Of a DNA stretch of 64,000 nucleotides, positions 8,600 through 16,569 are shown in pieces. The DNA comes from Hymenobacter montanus (GTDB taxonomy: Bacteria > Bacteroidota > Bacteroidia > Cytophagales > Hymenobacteraceae), in the NCBI RefSeq assembly GCF_014699115.1, contig NZ_JACXAD010000003.1:186001-250000 (forward strand), in the 5' to 3' direction. The stretch's first letter is position 1. Each line of letters begins with the position of its first letter. The translations under genes were made by a program, and so were the position numbers. The notes beneath the pieces are model-generated. The model was not told the origin of the DNA. It saw nothing but the letters and a program-made list of their open reading frames with translations, and ran no database searches.

Positions 8600-8608
8600 T
8601 AACTCTAA

Positions 8609-9448
8609 GAGGCTGTTTGGATTAGATTTGCGTTCTAACTAAATTCCAGTCATTTATGGGTCGCAAGCGGTACAGTTCAGATGTCGGCATTCGGGACTGG
8701 CAGCGGTTGGAGCCGTTGCTGATGGTGGAGTGTACTAGCAAATGGCCGTTGTCGGAAGTGGTGAATGGCATTTTGTACGTGCTGAAAAATGGCTGCGTCT
8801 GGCGCGACGTACCCGGCGATTTTCCGCCCTGGCAGACGCTCTACTAGTACTTTGCCAAGTGGGAAACGGACGGCACCTGGGAGCGGGTAACCGCTTGTTT
8901 GGTAGGGGACTGTCGAGTAGGCGAGAAAAAAAGCCCCTGTCCCAGCGCCGTCATTCTGGACACGCAAAGCGTCAAGAACACGCCCACCAGCACCCAAGCC
9001 GTAGGCTTCGATGCGGGCAAAGGCATCAAGGGGCGGAAACGGCTGGTGGTGGTCGACACGCTGGGCAACCTGCTGGTGGCCCAGGTCGTTTCGGCCGACC
9101 CGCACGACGGGGCCATCGGCGTGGCGTTTTGGGACCGGTACGGCCCGGCCCACCCGCTCTTGCACGCCGTGCAAGTCGCCTACGTGGACGGAACGTTCCT
9201 GGGCCGGTTTCGCGACCACTTGGCCTTGGCGTATCAAATTCGGGTAGAAAAACCGGCTCAGATCGTCAAACAATTGACTAATTTCTGCTTGCATCAAAAG
9301 CGGTGGATAGTGGAACGAACGATTGCCTGGCTGAACGTGAACCGTAGATTGTCAAAGGATTACGAGCGATGCACAGCTCGCGCATCCGCTTGGCTATATC
9401 TGGCCAACATCCGGCGAATCCTTAAATTTTGCTAACCCAAACAGCCTC
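8609..9448 (+). mobile_element. IS5-family insertion sequence, 840 bp, flanked by TAA
   Basis: The left end GAGGCTGTTTGGATTAG (8609) and right end CTAACCCAAACAGCCTC (9432-9448) form near-perfect terminal inverted repeats. TAA flanks both sides (8606-8608 and 9449-9451). One transposase reading frame fills the element. It is a separate insertion from the island on its left, from which only 9 bp divide it, and it ends 27 bp past the pheS stop codon. Confidence 0.85.
8656..9435 (+). pseudogene. IS5-family transposase with an in-frame amber stop
   Basis: The reading frame would give 259 residues: an N-terminal DUF4096 part (KRYSSDVGIRDWQRL, GCVWRDVPGDFPPWQTLY) and a DDE domain with LDTQSV, VDGTF and RTIAWLNVNRRLS. 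A TAG at 8845-8847 interrupts it, in the same frame, where family members have Tyr (LYYYFAKW pattern). The rest of the frame is intact, so inactivation looks recent, or the base is a sequencing error. The stop splits the DUF4096 part from the catalytic part. Confidence 0.85.
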
Positions 9449-9474
9449 TAAAGAGTGCTCAACTAAAAGCGCTC

Positions 9475-10575
9475 CTACAGCGCCTCGAACTGCCGCAAGA
9501 ACCGCAGGTCGTTTTCCGTGAACAGCCGCAGGTCCTTGATCTGGTACTTGAGCATGGCAATGCGTTCAATGCCCATGCCCCAGGCGTAGCCCGAGTATTT
9601 ATCAGAATCAATTTTGGCGTTTTCGAGCACTGCGGGGTCTACCATGCCGCAGCCGCCAATTTCGACCCAGCCCGAGTACTTGCAAATGTTACAGCCCGCG
9701 CCTTTGCAAATGAGGCAGGTAATGTCGATTTCGGCGCTGGGCTCCGTGAAGGGGAAGAAGCTGGGCCGGAAACGGATGTTGATGTCCGCTCCAAACAGCT
9801 CCTGCACGAAGTAATACACCGTCTGCTTGAGGTCGGCGAAGCTCACGCCTTCGTCAATGAAAATGCCCTCGACTTGGTGGAACATCATGTGCGCCCGGGC
9901 CGAAATAGCCTCGTTGCGAAACACCCGGCCCGGCATCACCCGGCGAATGGGCAGGGGCTCCGTTTCCATCACCCGCACCTGCACGGTGCTGGTGTGGGTT
10001 CTCAGTAAGTACTCCGGTGACGAGCTGCTGGGAGAATGGAGCTCCCGGGCCTCGCCGTCGGCCATGCTCACTTCCTCACCTGCCGCCGTCCTGCTCTGCA
10101 CGAAAAACGTGTCCTGCATGTCGCGGGCCGGGTGGTTTTCGGGGAAGTTGAGGGCCGTGAAGTTGTGCCAGTCGTCCTCGATTTCCGGTCCCTCGGCCAC
10201 GGCGAAGCCGATGCGCGCAAATACGCGCAGCATTTCTTCGCGTACCAAGCTCAGCGGATGGCGGGTACCCAAGGCCTGAGGTACAGCCGGTAAAGTATAG
10301 TCGAAATCAGGATTTTCCGGGGCGTTATCGGCCGCCTCAGCGATGGCTTGCTGGGCCTCATCGAAGCGGGCCTGGGCCTGCTGCTTGAGGGTGTTAAGCT
10401 GCTGGCCAACAGCGCGCTTATCGTCGGAGGGTACTGTTTTGAGCTGATCGAACAAATCGGCCAGGCGACCTTTGCGGCCAAGGTAGCTGATGCGAAACGC
10501 ATCGAGGTGGGCGGCGCTGCTAAGGTCGGCTGACGTAATTTCGGCCGCGAGGCGAGCAATTGATTCCTGCATCAT
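9475..10575 (-). CDS. pheS: Phenylalanine--tRNA ligase alpha subunit
   Basis: Catalytic alpha subunit of the cytoplasmic alpha2-beta2 enzyme that charges tRNA-Phe. The N-terminal coiled-coil domain covers about residues 1-100. The class II core follows, with motif 2 in VMPGRVFRNEAISARAH and FHQVEG and motif 3 in WGMGIERIAMLKYQI. A cysteine cluster (CLICKGAGCNIC) sits before the Gly-rich GGCGMVDP strand. The length of 366 aa fits the family. Two consecutive ATG codons (10575 and 10572) are possible starts. A TAnnTTTG box lies only 7 bp upstream, so the message may be nearly leaderless. pheT is not in the window, as is usual in this phylum. Confidence 0.97.
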   Translation of the reverse strand: MMQESIARLAAEITSADLSSAAHLDAFRISYLGRKGRLADLFDQLKTVPSDDKRAVGQQLNTLKQQAQARFDEAQQAIAEAADNAPENPDFDYTLPAVPQALGTRHPLSLVREEMLRVFARIGFAVAEGPEIEDDWHNFTALNFPENHPARDMQDTFFVQSRTAAGEEVSMADGEARELHSPSSSSPEYLLRTHTSTVQVRVMETEPLPIRRVMPGRVFRNEAISARAHMMFHQVEGIFIDEGVSFADLKQTVYYFVQELFGADINIRFRPSFFPFTEPSAEIDITCLICKGAGCNICKYSGWVEIGGCGMVDPAVLENAKIDSDKYSGYAWGMGIERIAMLKYQIKDLRLFTENDLRFLRQFEAL

Positions 10576-10581
10576 ATGCTA

Positions 10582-10589
10582 CAAAGTTA
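10582..10589 (-). promoter_or_regulatory. Possible -7 box for pheS
   Basis: On the minus strand TAACTTTG fits the Bacteroidota -7 consensus TAnnTTTG and lies 7 bp before the first pheS ATG. No good -33 TTG was found at the usual spacing, so confidence is low. Confidence 0.35.
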
Positions 10590-10693
10590 GGGCAACCGGC
10601 CCGCCTTCGCTGAACGATTCACGAGTGGCCCGGAACTTATTGCGGCTACCTCGTCTTCCTCCAACCACCATATCACTTAACCCTCTTTCTACA

Positions 10694-11356
10694 ATGAAAC
10701 GTACTTTGCTCTCCTTATTGCTCAGCTCGGCGCTCGCTACCAGCGCCGCCGCACAGGCTGGTGGCTGGGACTCTCCCGGCTCCGGATGGGATACGCCGAA
10801 AAAAAGCGCACCCAAGAAAACTACCTCGAAGAAAGCCACCACCAACGGCCAGTCCCAAAACGCCGGTAATACCGGGTCGCCCATGCCAGCTGAGCCCGCT
10901 AAATCCGAGCCCACCCCTGGCAGTACCGTTTCGACGACGCCCGGCACCAGCTCCGACGCCGGCAATAGCGGCGGGGGCCGTATCGGCAACGATACCCAAA
11001 TCCAAGGCATGTCGGCGGCTCCCGGTACGCCGGTCATGATGCAAAGCGGCCGCAACGTTCTTATCAACGACGCCATAGCGGCCCGGGAGCGGCGCCTCCG
11101 CCATCAAGCCGGCCGCCACCGTGCGGCCCCCGCCGGGCCCACGCTCGTAAGTGCCGAAGGCAGCGTCCCATCCATGGGTACAGGCTCGGAATCGGGCGCC
11201 CGCAACAACGCAGAGGGCCAGGAAGCAGCTAGCTCTCCCTCGAGCTCCGGCGGCGCCACTGGTTCCAAAGCCGGTAGCGCTACCAAGCCTGCTTCCGGGA
11301 AGTCGGCGCCCAGCAAAAGCCCCAAAAAGGCCGCTCCCGAGCCTTCGGGCTGGTAG
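10694..11356 (+). CDS. Small secreted low-complexity protein, 220 aa
   Basis: A Sec signal peptide (MKRTLLSLLLSSALATSAAAQ) is followed by a disordered Lys/Ser/Thr/Pro/Gly-rich chain with repeated PKK and SKK patches. I chose ATG 10694 because the signal peptide begins there; the open frame extends upstream without a signal. In the middle is AAPGTPVMMQSGRNVLI, a block that recurs in altered form in the next two genes. No enzymatic motif is visible. It is probably exported; its role is unknown. Confidence 0.65.
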   Translation: MKRTLLSLLLSSALATSAAAQAGGWDSPGSGWDTPKKSAPKKTTSKKATTNGQSQNAGNTGSPMPAEPAKSEPTPGSTVSTTPGTSSDAGNSGGGRIGNDTQIQGMSAAPGTPVMMQSGRNVLINDAIAARERRLRHQAGRHRAAPAGPTLVSAEGSVPSMGTGSESGARNNAEGQEAASSPSSSGGATGSKAGSATKPASGKSAPSKSPKKAAPEPSGW

Positions 11357-11579
11357 CTGATGCTGGTGGTAGGCGGAGGGCCTGAGTTATCATAGCCTTA
11401 GTACTTTGCCAAGATCGATTTCGACGTGTAGGGCGAGCTAGCCCAGCAATTCTACGGCCCGGCCGACTCAGTAAAATGGGTCTGCCGGGCCTTTTTGCGT
11501 GGTTTAGGTTCCGCTAACTGGAATCGGCACGGTTTTCGTCTTTCGCTCAAACAGCTAGTCATTAATTTATCTTCCAGCC

Positions 11580-12008
11580 ATGTTCCGTTCAGTAGTTACG
11601 CTCGCTCTATCATTGTTTCTGGTCGCTGAGGCCCGCGCCCAAACCACTCCCGTCGCCCCGACCAAAACGACGGCTAAATCCGCGAAAGCCCTGGCCCGTA
11701 CCGACCGCCGCGCCGCCAGAAAGGCCCGCCGCCTGGCCCGGAAATCAATGCCTGCTACCCCCCGCGTAAATGACGGCTGGCCCGCGCTAGAAGATTCACA
11801 ATCCGCTGTTGCCGCTACCGCTCCTTTCGACGCCGTCGCTTATGGCGCGCCCGCCGCAAGCTCCCGCGGCGAAATCGACAACGCCAACGTGTATGCTGCT
11901 CCCGGTATGCCGGTGCACGTGCGTACCAGCAAAGGGATGGTGCCGTACAGCGTGCGCCCCGCCCGCAAGCCCGCCGGCCCACAAACGACGCTCACGCCCG
12001 GCAACTAA
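11580..12008 (+). CDS. Small secreted basic protein, 142 aa
   Basis: A signal peptide (MFRSVVTLALSLFLVAEARAQ) precedes an Ala/Arg/Lys-rich mature chain. It carries YAAPGMPVHVRTSKGMVPYS near the C-terminus, matching AAPGTPV of the upstream gene. The leader holds TCATTAATTTATCT some 21 bp before the start, close to TCATTAACTTATCT before the gene at 12332, so the genes may share control signals. No known domain was recognised. It looks like one member of a small local family. Confidence 0.6.
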   Translation: MFRSVVTLALSLFLVAEARAQTTPVAPTKTTAKSAKALARTDRRAARKARRLARKSMPATPRVNDGWPALEDSQSAVAATAPFDAVAYGAPAASSRGEIDNANVYAAPGMPVHVRTSKGMVPYSVRPARKPAGPQTTLTPGN

Positions 12009-12204
12009 TAACGCCGTGCGTACCCGGTTTAAGCAAGCTCAGCCCTAGCTGCTCAATCATTCTCTGTTGGCTTCTGTTATACGTGCATACCCGCTCCTGG
12101 CAGCTATGCGTATGACGGAAGCCAATTCGTTTTTAGCCGGGCTGCCGTAGTCCGGACCCAGTATTTACTCAGAGGGGTTCTTAAGTCAGTATACCGTTTT
12201 CTAG

Positions 12205-12265
12205 GAATTAAAAATGAAGAATTAAAAAATTGACCAGCAGATTTTTAATTCTTCATTTTTAATTC
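12205..12265. repeat. AT-rich inverted repeat, ~24-bp arms
   Basis: GAATTAAAAATGAAGAATTA at 12205 onward is mirrored at 12242-12265 around a 12-nt loop. It lies in the 322-bp gap between two small secreted-protein genes, which holds nothing else recognisable. It resembles dispersed MITE/REP-type hairpins rather than a terminator, as it sits ~200 bp after the upstream stop. Confidence 0.7.
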
Positions 12266-12331
12266 TTTTCCCAAAACTGCTCTAACTAACCTGAATATTC
12301 CCTTAATTCATTAACTTATCTCATCCTCAAT

Positions 12332-12694
12332 ATGTACCGCTATATCTTTCCGGTGCTGCTGCTCGCATTCATTTCAGGCGATGCGGCTGCCCAAACCAAG
12401 CCGGCCCGCCGCGCGACCCGAAAAAAAACTGCGCTGTATTCACCCCGGCGGACCCGCAGGGCTCCCAGCATCAACCCACATACCGGCAAGCCTTATGGCG
12501 CGGGAGTCTCGCAGGATCTCAAGGATGGCAATTACTATTTAGCCCCCAGCATGGCCATGCGCAAGCAAGTGGGCTACAGCGGCAACGGCGGCTATAACGA
12601 CAACCGTACCCGGCGCGCCTCCGGTAAAAAACCTACCAACACCTCTCTTAGCCGCGACAATTCTACGCCTACGGCAGCTTCGGCAAAAAAATAA
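12332..12694 (+). CDS. Small secreted basic protein, 120 aa
   Basis: A signal peptide (MYRYIFPVLLLAFISGDAAAQ) is followed by a strongly basic Arg/Lys-rich segment and a Gly/Asn-rich stretch. The central block YYLAPSMAMRKQVGY aligns with the APGMPV and APGTPV blocks of the two upstream genes, so the three appear to be diverged paralogues. The stop is 56 bp before the Tn3-type inverted repeat, so the transposon landed just behind it. The function is unknown. Confidence 0.6.
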   Translation: MYRYIFPVLLLAFISGDAAAQTKPARRATRKKTALYSPRRTRRAPSINPHTGKPYGAGVSQDLKDGNYYLAPSMAMRKQVGYSGNGGYNDNRTRRASGKKPTNTSLSRDNSTPTAASAKK

Positions 12695-12750
12695 ACTACC
12701 CGGCGGAATCCCCACAAATCCCCAGCCTATCATCCAAAACCACGTATGAT

Positions 12751-12788
12751 GGGGTTCTTCTTCCAACGGGGCAGATTTACACGCTAAG
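12751..12788 (+). repeat. Tn3-type left inverted repeat (38 bp)
   Basis: GGGG start and TAAG end define a 38-bp repeat; it matches the reverse complement of 14875-14912 at 36 of 38 positions. Confidence 0.85.
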
Positions 12789-12810
12789 GAATTACCCTTC
12801 TAAACGATGC

Positions 12811-13160
12811 CTACGGTTGCCGCAGCGGCCGCCGATGTAGCGGGCCGGCCTGCGCCGGATTCTCGAAGGAATACTTGCCTAGCCGGTTGATATGCTCGTA
12901 TCGGCTGGGCAAGAGGTACTCAAAGTGGGCTTCGTCCACCGGATAACCCTCCGCCTGGAGCTGCTGCAACACCTCCTGCATGTACACCATGTTCCAGAGC
13001 AGCACGCAGTTGGTGAGCAGCGTCAGGCACCGGGCGGCTTCTGCCTGCTCCTCTTGCTGTTTGCGCCGGATTACGCCCTCACTGCCAAACCAGAGCTAGG
13101 CTCGCAGCGCGTGCAGCTCCTCACCTTTGTTGTTTTTGATAAACTCCTTGCGAAATCTAT
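12811..13160 (-). pseudogene. Tn3-family transposase TnpA, C-terminal remnant
   Basis: Minus-strand reading gives RKEFIKNNKGEELHALRA, an in-frame TAG, then GVIRRKQQEEQAEAARCL, LLTNCVLLWNMVYMQ and SRYEHINRLGKYSF, ending RPLRQP. These are the closing motifs of Tn3-family TnpA, where the catalytic core ends in an EHIN-type motif just before the terminal repeat. Only about 115 of roughly 1000 residues remain, and an internal stop is present. Its position, with its end facing the left repeat 22 bp away, is the normal Tn3 layout. Confidence 0.8.
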
Positions 13161-13190
13161 GTTGGTATAGTGAAAATGAGGATTTATCTC

Positions 13191-13228
13191 CTTATCGTGT
13201 AAGTCCTCCCAATACAAAGAAGAACCCC
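13191..13228 (-). repeat. Third, internal Tn3-type inverted repeat
   Basis: This 38-bp stretch (CTTATCGTGTAAGTCC to AGAAGAACCCC) matches the right-end repeat at 32 of 38 positions and has the same orientation. With the left end it bounds a 478-bp mini-element holding only the TnpA tail. The next gene's ATG starts 3 bp beyond it. Confidence 0.75.
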
Positions 13229-13231
13229 TAC

Positions 13232-13537
13232 ATGATTTGCCCCCAAACGGGCCGGCGGGCTACCATCCTCTACCTGCGTTCTGGTACCGGCATCTTCGCG
13301 CACCGGGAAGCCTTTACCCAGGAACACCTTTACTACGATTCCCGACTTGAGGCAAAACGGTTTCGGGGCCTGGCCAGATACTTCGCGGTGGATAGGATTT
13401 GGGAAGAACAGTACCGCAAAGGCCGCAAAACCTCCTACCGGGGCAAACCAACCAAGTGGTACGCTGCGCTGCTGCAGCTGGAGCAACGGAGTGCCGCAAC
13501 GGTTCCCAAACTGCTGCGGATGTTGAATGGCTATTAA
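13232..13537 (+). CDS. Small hypothetical protein inside the Tn3 relic, 101 aa
   Basis: I do not recognise this protein with certainty. It starts MICPQTGRRATILYLRSG, continues FAHREAFTQEHLYYDS and then has a basic helical tail. The pattern loosely recalls zinc-ribbon proteins of mobile elements whose ribbon reads CPxCGRR...LYL...FxCRHC, but here all but one of the cysteines are replaced, so metal binding is unlikely. The ATG at 13232 sits right after the internal repeat; a longer frame from 13127 would read through that repeat and is less likely. It may be a passenger gene. Confidence 0.5.
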   Translation: MICPQTGRRATILYLRSGTGIFAHREAFTQEHLYYDSRLEAKRFRGLARYFAVDRIWEEQYRKGRKTSYRGKPTKWYAALLQLEQRSAATVPKLLRMLNGY

Positions 13538-13665
13538 TTTGAACCACCGTTTGCGTGAACTCTCGGTTATCCTTCGGGCTATACTTATAATAGGGCGCTT
13601 ATCTTATCGCTTTATAGCCTTTCCTGTTCTTATGCTGCCTATTTCACAAGATGTAGCGCTGTTTA

Positions 13666-14016
13666 ATGGCCAAGGGGGATTCTTCTAATCCAGAACTACT
13701 TGCGCTCATTCAAGACTTGGTCCATTCGGCTATTACGGATTTTGTAATGCCCCGTTATTCTTTGTACGAGGTCTATAAGAACCGTCTGGGACTGGATTGG
13801 GACCTCACTGCTCAAGACGTCATCGCTCAAGACATCACAGAGGAATACTACGAGGGACTGATACAAACTGTAAAAGCAATGGCTGCCAGCTCGCTGGCTA
13901 ATATCCATTTTATCGAAGTCGAATGCCTGGAGGACGATTGCGCTCTATTTGTAGAGGAACATTTGAAGGAGGTACTTGGCATTATCTACTACTCGCATAA
14001 GAATGAACTCGAGTAA
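13666..14016 (+). CDS. Hypothetical acidic protein inside the Tn3 relic, 116 aa
   Basis: An acidic, helical, soluble protein without signal peptide or known motif. It begins MAKGDSSNPELLALIQDLVH and includes LDWDLTAQDVIAQDITEEYYE and CLEDDCALFVEEHLKEV. It lies 128 bp after the upstream small gene and on the same strand. Codon use is AT-richer than in the chromosomal genes nearby, in line with a passenger of foreign origin. A toxin, antitoxin or regulator role cannot be told from the sequence. Confidence 0.55.
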   Translation: MAKGDSSNPELLALIQDLVHSAITDFVMPRYSLYEVYKNRLGLDWDLTAQDVIAQDITEEYYEGLIQTVKAMAASSLANIHFIEVECLEDDCALFVEEHLKEVLGIIYYSHKNELE

Positions 14017-14538
14017 GCTTCATTAAACGCTCCTTTCGGTAAACCACTAGCAGCCCGCTACTAGGTGCCGGCAAGCTACTGCGGTACCTGTGAGTTTACA
14101 AAACTCGTCTACAAATCAAAGTTTACGAAACGCGCCAAGTAGACGAAACGCGCCAAGTAGATGAGTTTTCTAAACTCCAGTAACAGCGCATTTCCGACGA
14201 AACGGCCCGCCCCCGAACGGCAGTTTTTTTTGTGCCCTTTGAGAAGCCTCACCAGTTAAAGCCACCACAATTACCAATACTCTGCCCGCTCCATTGTAGT
14301 GCCCAAAAGACACCGTTCCTTTGATGAGCAAAGAGTTACAACGGGCATACGGCACCAGCAGCAAGCGGCTCGACACCAAACGGAAGATACGTTATAGCCT
14401 TACTCTTGGAATCGCACCGGGTGTGCTCCTTCGCGCCCGTTTGCACTTTGCCGGACTGTGCCGTACTAGTGCAGATGATTCAGTAACTTGAGGAGAAGCC
14501 TCTGACTGAAACTACCTCGCCTCTATACCTCCTAAACC

Positions 14539-14585
14539 AACCAGTGCACCCCGCCTTTCGGCCCGGGGTGGTACTGGTTTTTTTT
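14539..14585 (+). terminator. Rho-independent terminator
   Basis: The stem AACCAGT-CACCCCG pairs with CGGGGTG-ACTGGTT and is followed by nine T. It is oriented for plus-strand transcripts coming from the passenger genes, although it lies ~520 bp behind the last one. Confidence 0.75.
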
Positions 14586-14874
14586 GCCCCATCCCCATCA
14601 AGCGCTATAGCCAGCGTAAGTTTTACCCTAAACACCCTACCCGGTAGCTACGAAGCTGTGTTCTGCTCATCATACCCTAAACCCTACCCAACCCCATCAA
14701 CTTTTTTCTGCTCCTAGCCTTACTCACTAGCCTGCACCTGTCCTACATTCTGCCGGTAGCCTGTGGCTGCTGAACTATACCCAACCCTTCGCGCTGGAGT
14801 ATTACAAAGACTGGTTGGCCAACCGGCGCAACAAGTAGGGTGTTATTAAACAAATAGGGTAAACCCTCCGATTC

Positions 14875-14912
14875 CTTAGCGTGTAAATCCGCCCCATTGG
14901 AAGAAGAACCCC
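14875..14912 (-). repeat. Tn3-type right inverted repeat (38 bp)
   Basis: Reverse complement of the left repeat with two mismatches. It is followed directly by the ATGAT target duplication. Confidence 0.85.
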
Positions 14913-14966
14913 ATGATGAGCTGGGACTATTTCCGAGCTGTCTGCCCCTGAGCCGGCGCTTGAGCG

Positions 14967-16202
14967 CTACCTCGCTTCGTAGTACAGCGTGCTGCAGTTT
15001 TCCGGGCGCAACACGCTTTGGGCTGCGTTGCGCACGTCGGCCACGGTCACGGCCTGAATACGGCCGCTCTCCTCGTTCACCAGGTTGGCGTCGCCCTGCA
15101 GCTTGCTGTAAGCCAGGTTTAACGCCCGGTTCAGCAGATCGATTTCGCCAAATACCAGGCTGCTTTCGGCTTGGTTTTTTACTTTTTCCAGTTCCTGCGC
15201 ATCCACATCCTGGGCCAGAAACTCCGCTACCACGGCCTCTACCGCCGCATCGGCGGCCGATAAGTCCACCCCTTCGTTCAGCTTGCCGCTGATGACGAGC
15301 AGGCCGGGATCGAGCGAGCCGGTGAGCGAGGCTGAGATATTATTGAACAAGGCCTGCTCTTTTACCAGGCGCTGGTGCAGGCGAGCCGACTTGCCCCGGC
15401 CCAGCACGTCGCTCAGCAGGTCCACGGCGTGGTAGCGGTCGTCGGCGCGGGCGGGCATGTGGTAAACTTTGTACAGGGCACTCAGCGGCACGGGGGCCGT
15501 GGTGCGCAGGTAGCGGGCTTCCTGCTGCGCGGGCTCGGCGGGCAAGTGGCGCTGGTAGGCCGGGCCACCGGGAATGGGGCCGAACCATTTGTCGGCCAGC
15601 CGGCGTACCTCCGCGGCGCTTACGGCGCCGGCCACCACCAGAATGGCATTTTGCGGGGCGTAATGCTTCTGAAAAAAACCGCGTACGTCGTCCATCACCG
15701 CGTTTTCGATATGCGAAATCTCCTTGCCGATGGTGTTCCACTGGTAAGGGTGGGTGCGGTAGGCCAGGGGCTTGAGCTTGAGCCACACGTCGCCGTAGGG
15801 CTGGTTGAGGTAGGTCTGCTTGAACTCTTCGACCACCACCTTGCGCTGCACCTCCAGCCCATTCTCGGAGAAGGCTAGGTTCAGCATGCGGTCGCTCTCC
15901 AGCCAGAAGCCGGTTTCGAGGTTGGCCGCCGGCAGGGAGAGGTAGTAGTTGGTGACGTCGGCACTGGTGAAGGCGTTGTTTTCGCCACCCACGCGCTGTA
16001 GCGGCTCGTCGTAGCTCGGGATGTTAACTGAACCCGAAAACATCAGGTGCTCGAACAAGTGCGCGAAGCCGGTGTGGTCCGGATCCTCATCGCGCGAGCC
16101 CACGTCGTACATCACGTTGAGCACCGCCATGGGAGTGGAAAAATCTTCGTGGACGATACAGCGCAGGCCGTTGTCGAGGGTGAATTCGGTGAAATGAATC
16201 AT
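14967..16202 (-). CDS. M16-family zinc metallopeptidase (insulinase/pitrilysin type)
   Basis: A processing-peptidase-like metalloprotease. The inverted zinc motif HxxEH is HLFEH at residues 48-52, with the third ligand likely the Glu in VVVEEFKQ near 125. An N-terminal M16 domain (about 10-160) and a C-terminal M16_C domain (about 165-355) are present. At 411 aa it is the short, single-unit class that works as a homodimer or beside a non-catalytic partner. No signal peptide is evident, so it may be cytoplasmic. The stop lies 51 bp outside the Tn3 right repeat; the gene itself is chromosomal in character. Confidence 0.92.
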   Translation of the reverse strand: MIHFTEFTLDNGLRCIVHEDFSTPMAVLNVMYDVGSRDEDPDHTGFAHLFEHLMFSGSVNIPSYDEPLQRVGGENNAFTSADVTNYYLSLPAANLETGFWLESDRMLNLAFSENGLEVQRKVVVEEFKQTYLNQPYGDVWLKLKPLAYRTHPYQWNTIGKEISHIENAVMDDVRGFFQKHYAPQNAILVVAGAVSAAEVRRLADKWFGPIPGGPAYQRHLPAEPAQQEARYLRTTAPVPLSALYKVYHMPARADDRYHAVDLLSDVLGRGKSARLHQRLVKEQALFNNISASLTGSLDPGLLVISGKLNEGVDLSAADAAVEAVVAEFLAQDVDAQELEKVKNQAESSLVFGEIDLLNRALNLAYSKLQGDANLVNEESGRIQAVTVADVRNAAQSVLRPENCSTLYYEAR

Positions 16203-16569
16203 GAAGGAAACGGAAGAAAGCGCGGCCTTGAAAAGCGGCCGGCAAGGCGTCGACTTGTAAGAGCCAACTGCTGGCCCTGGGTGCTGACGCGAGCGCGACC
16301 ACCTTTCATGGGCTTTGGTCTTAATAAAGTCACGAAGGCGAAGATACGCGAACGTAGTTTCTTGAGACCGATGGAATAAGCCATTTTTCTGGTAACTTAT
16401 CCCACCTTCGACCGAACTGCAATTTCTTCACTCCACCGGTTGGGAGGATTTAGCCTGAAGATAAGAAGTTAAAACAGGGCTTTCAGCTTATTCCCCTGGA
16501 TACGCAATGGCCTGGACGCGGCCCATTAAGCGTAGCAGAGGGGCGGGCCTGGGTAGAGTCGCCAAGGCG
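16203..16569. other. Intergenic region, nothing recognised
   Basis: About 370 bp upstream of the M16 gene and downstream of the SMP-30-like gene (both minus strand). I see no terminator hairpin with a T-tract, repeat or plausible small gene. Confidence 0.4.

Larger units (their letters stand above)
12751..14912. mobile_element. Tn3-family transposon relic with 38-bp inverted repeats
   Basis: The left end 12751-12788 begins GGGGTTCTTCTTCCAA and ends in TAAG, as Tn3-family repeats do. The right end 14875-14912 is its reverse complement with two mismatches in 38. The 5-bp sequence ATGAT flanks both outer sides (12746-12750 and 14913-14917), the target-duplication length expected for Tn3. Inside are only a C-terminal piece of TnpA next to the left repeat, a third internal repeat, and two small genes. 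No resolvase was recognised, so the element cannot move by itself. Confidence 0.85.
14017..14966. other. Long gene-poor stretch at the right of the Tn3 relic
   Basis: About 950 bp with a strong hairpin terminator at 14539-14585 and the right inverted repeat at 14875-14912. A short frame ending 14838 (LWLLNYTQPFALEYYKDW) may be the tail of a lost gene. The rest shows no convincing coding potential on either strand. Confidence 0.5.

Noticed and set aside
1910..8602. TAA flanks as proof of one transposition of the whole island
   Set aside because: The neighbouring IS at 8609-9448 also has TAA on both sides, so TAA may be the preferred target; a 3-bp match alone is weak.
13191..13233. A 5-bp target duplication for the mini-element ending at the internal Tn3 repeat
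   Set aside because: The bases after the internal repeat are TACAT, not the ATGAT found left of the element, so a separate insertion event is not supported by flanks.
14170..14379. A 69-codon minus-strand frame inside the Tn3 relic
   Set aside because: No ribosome site, motif or neighbour supports it; composition is not gene-like.
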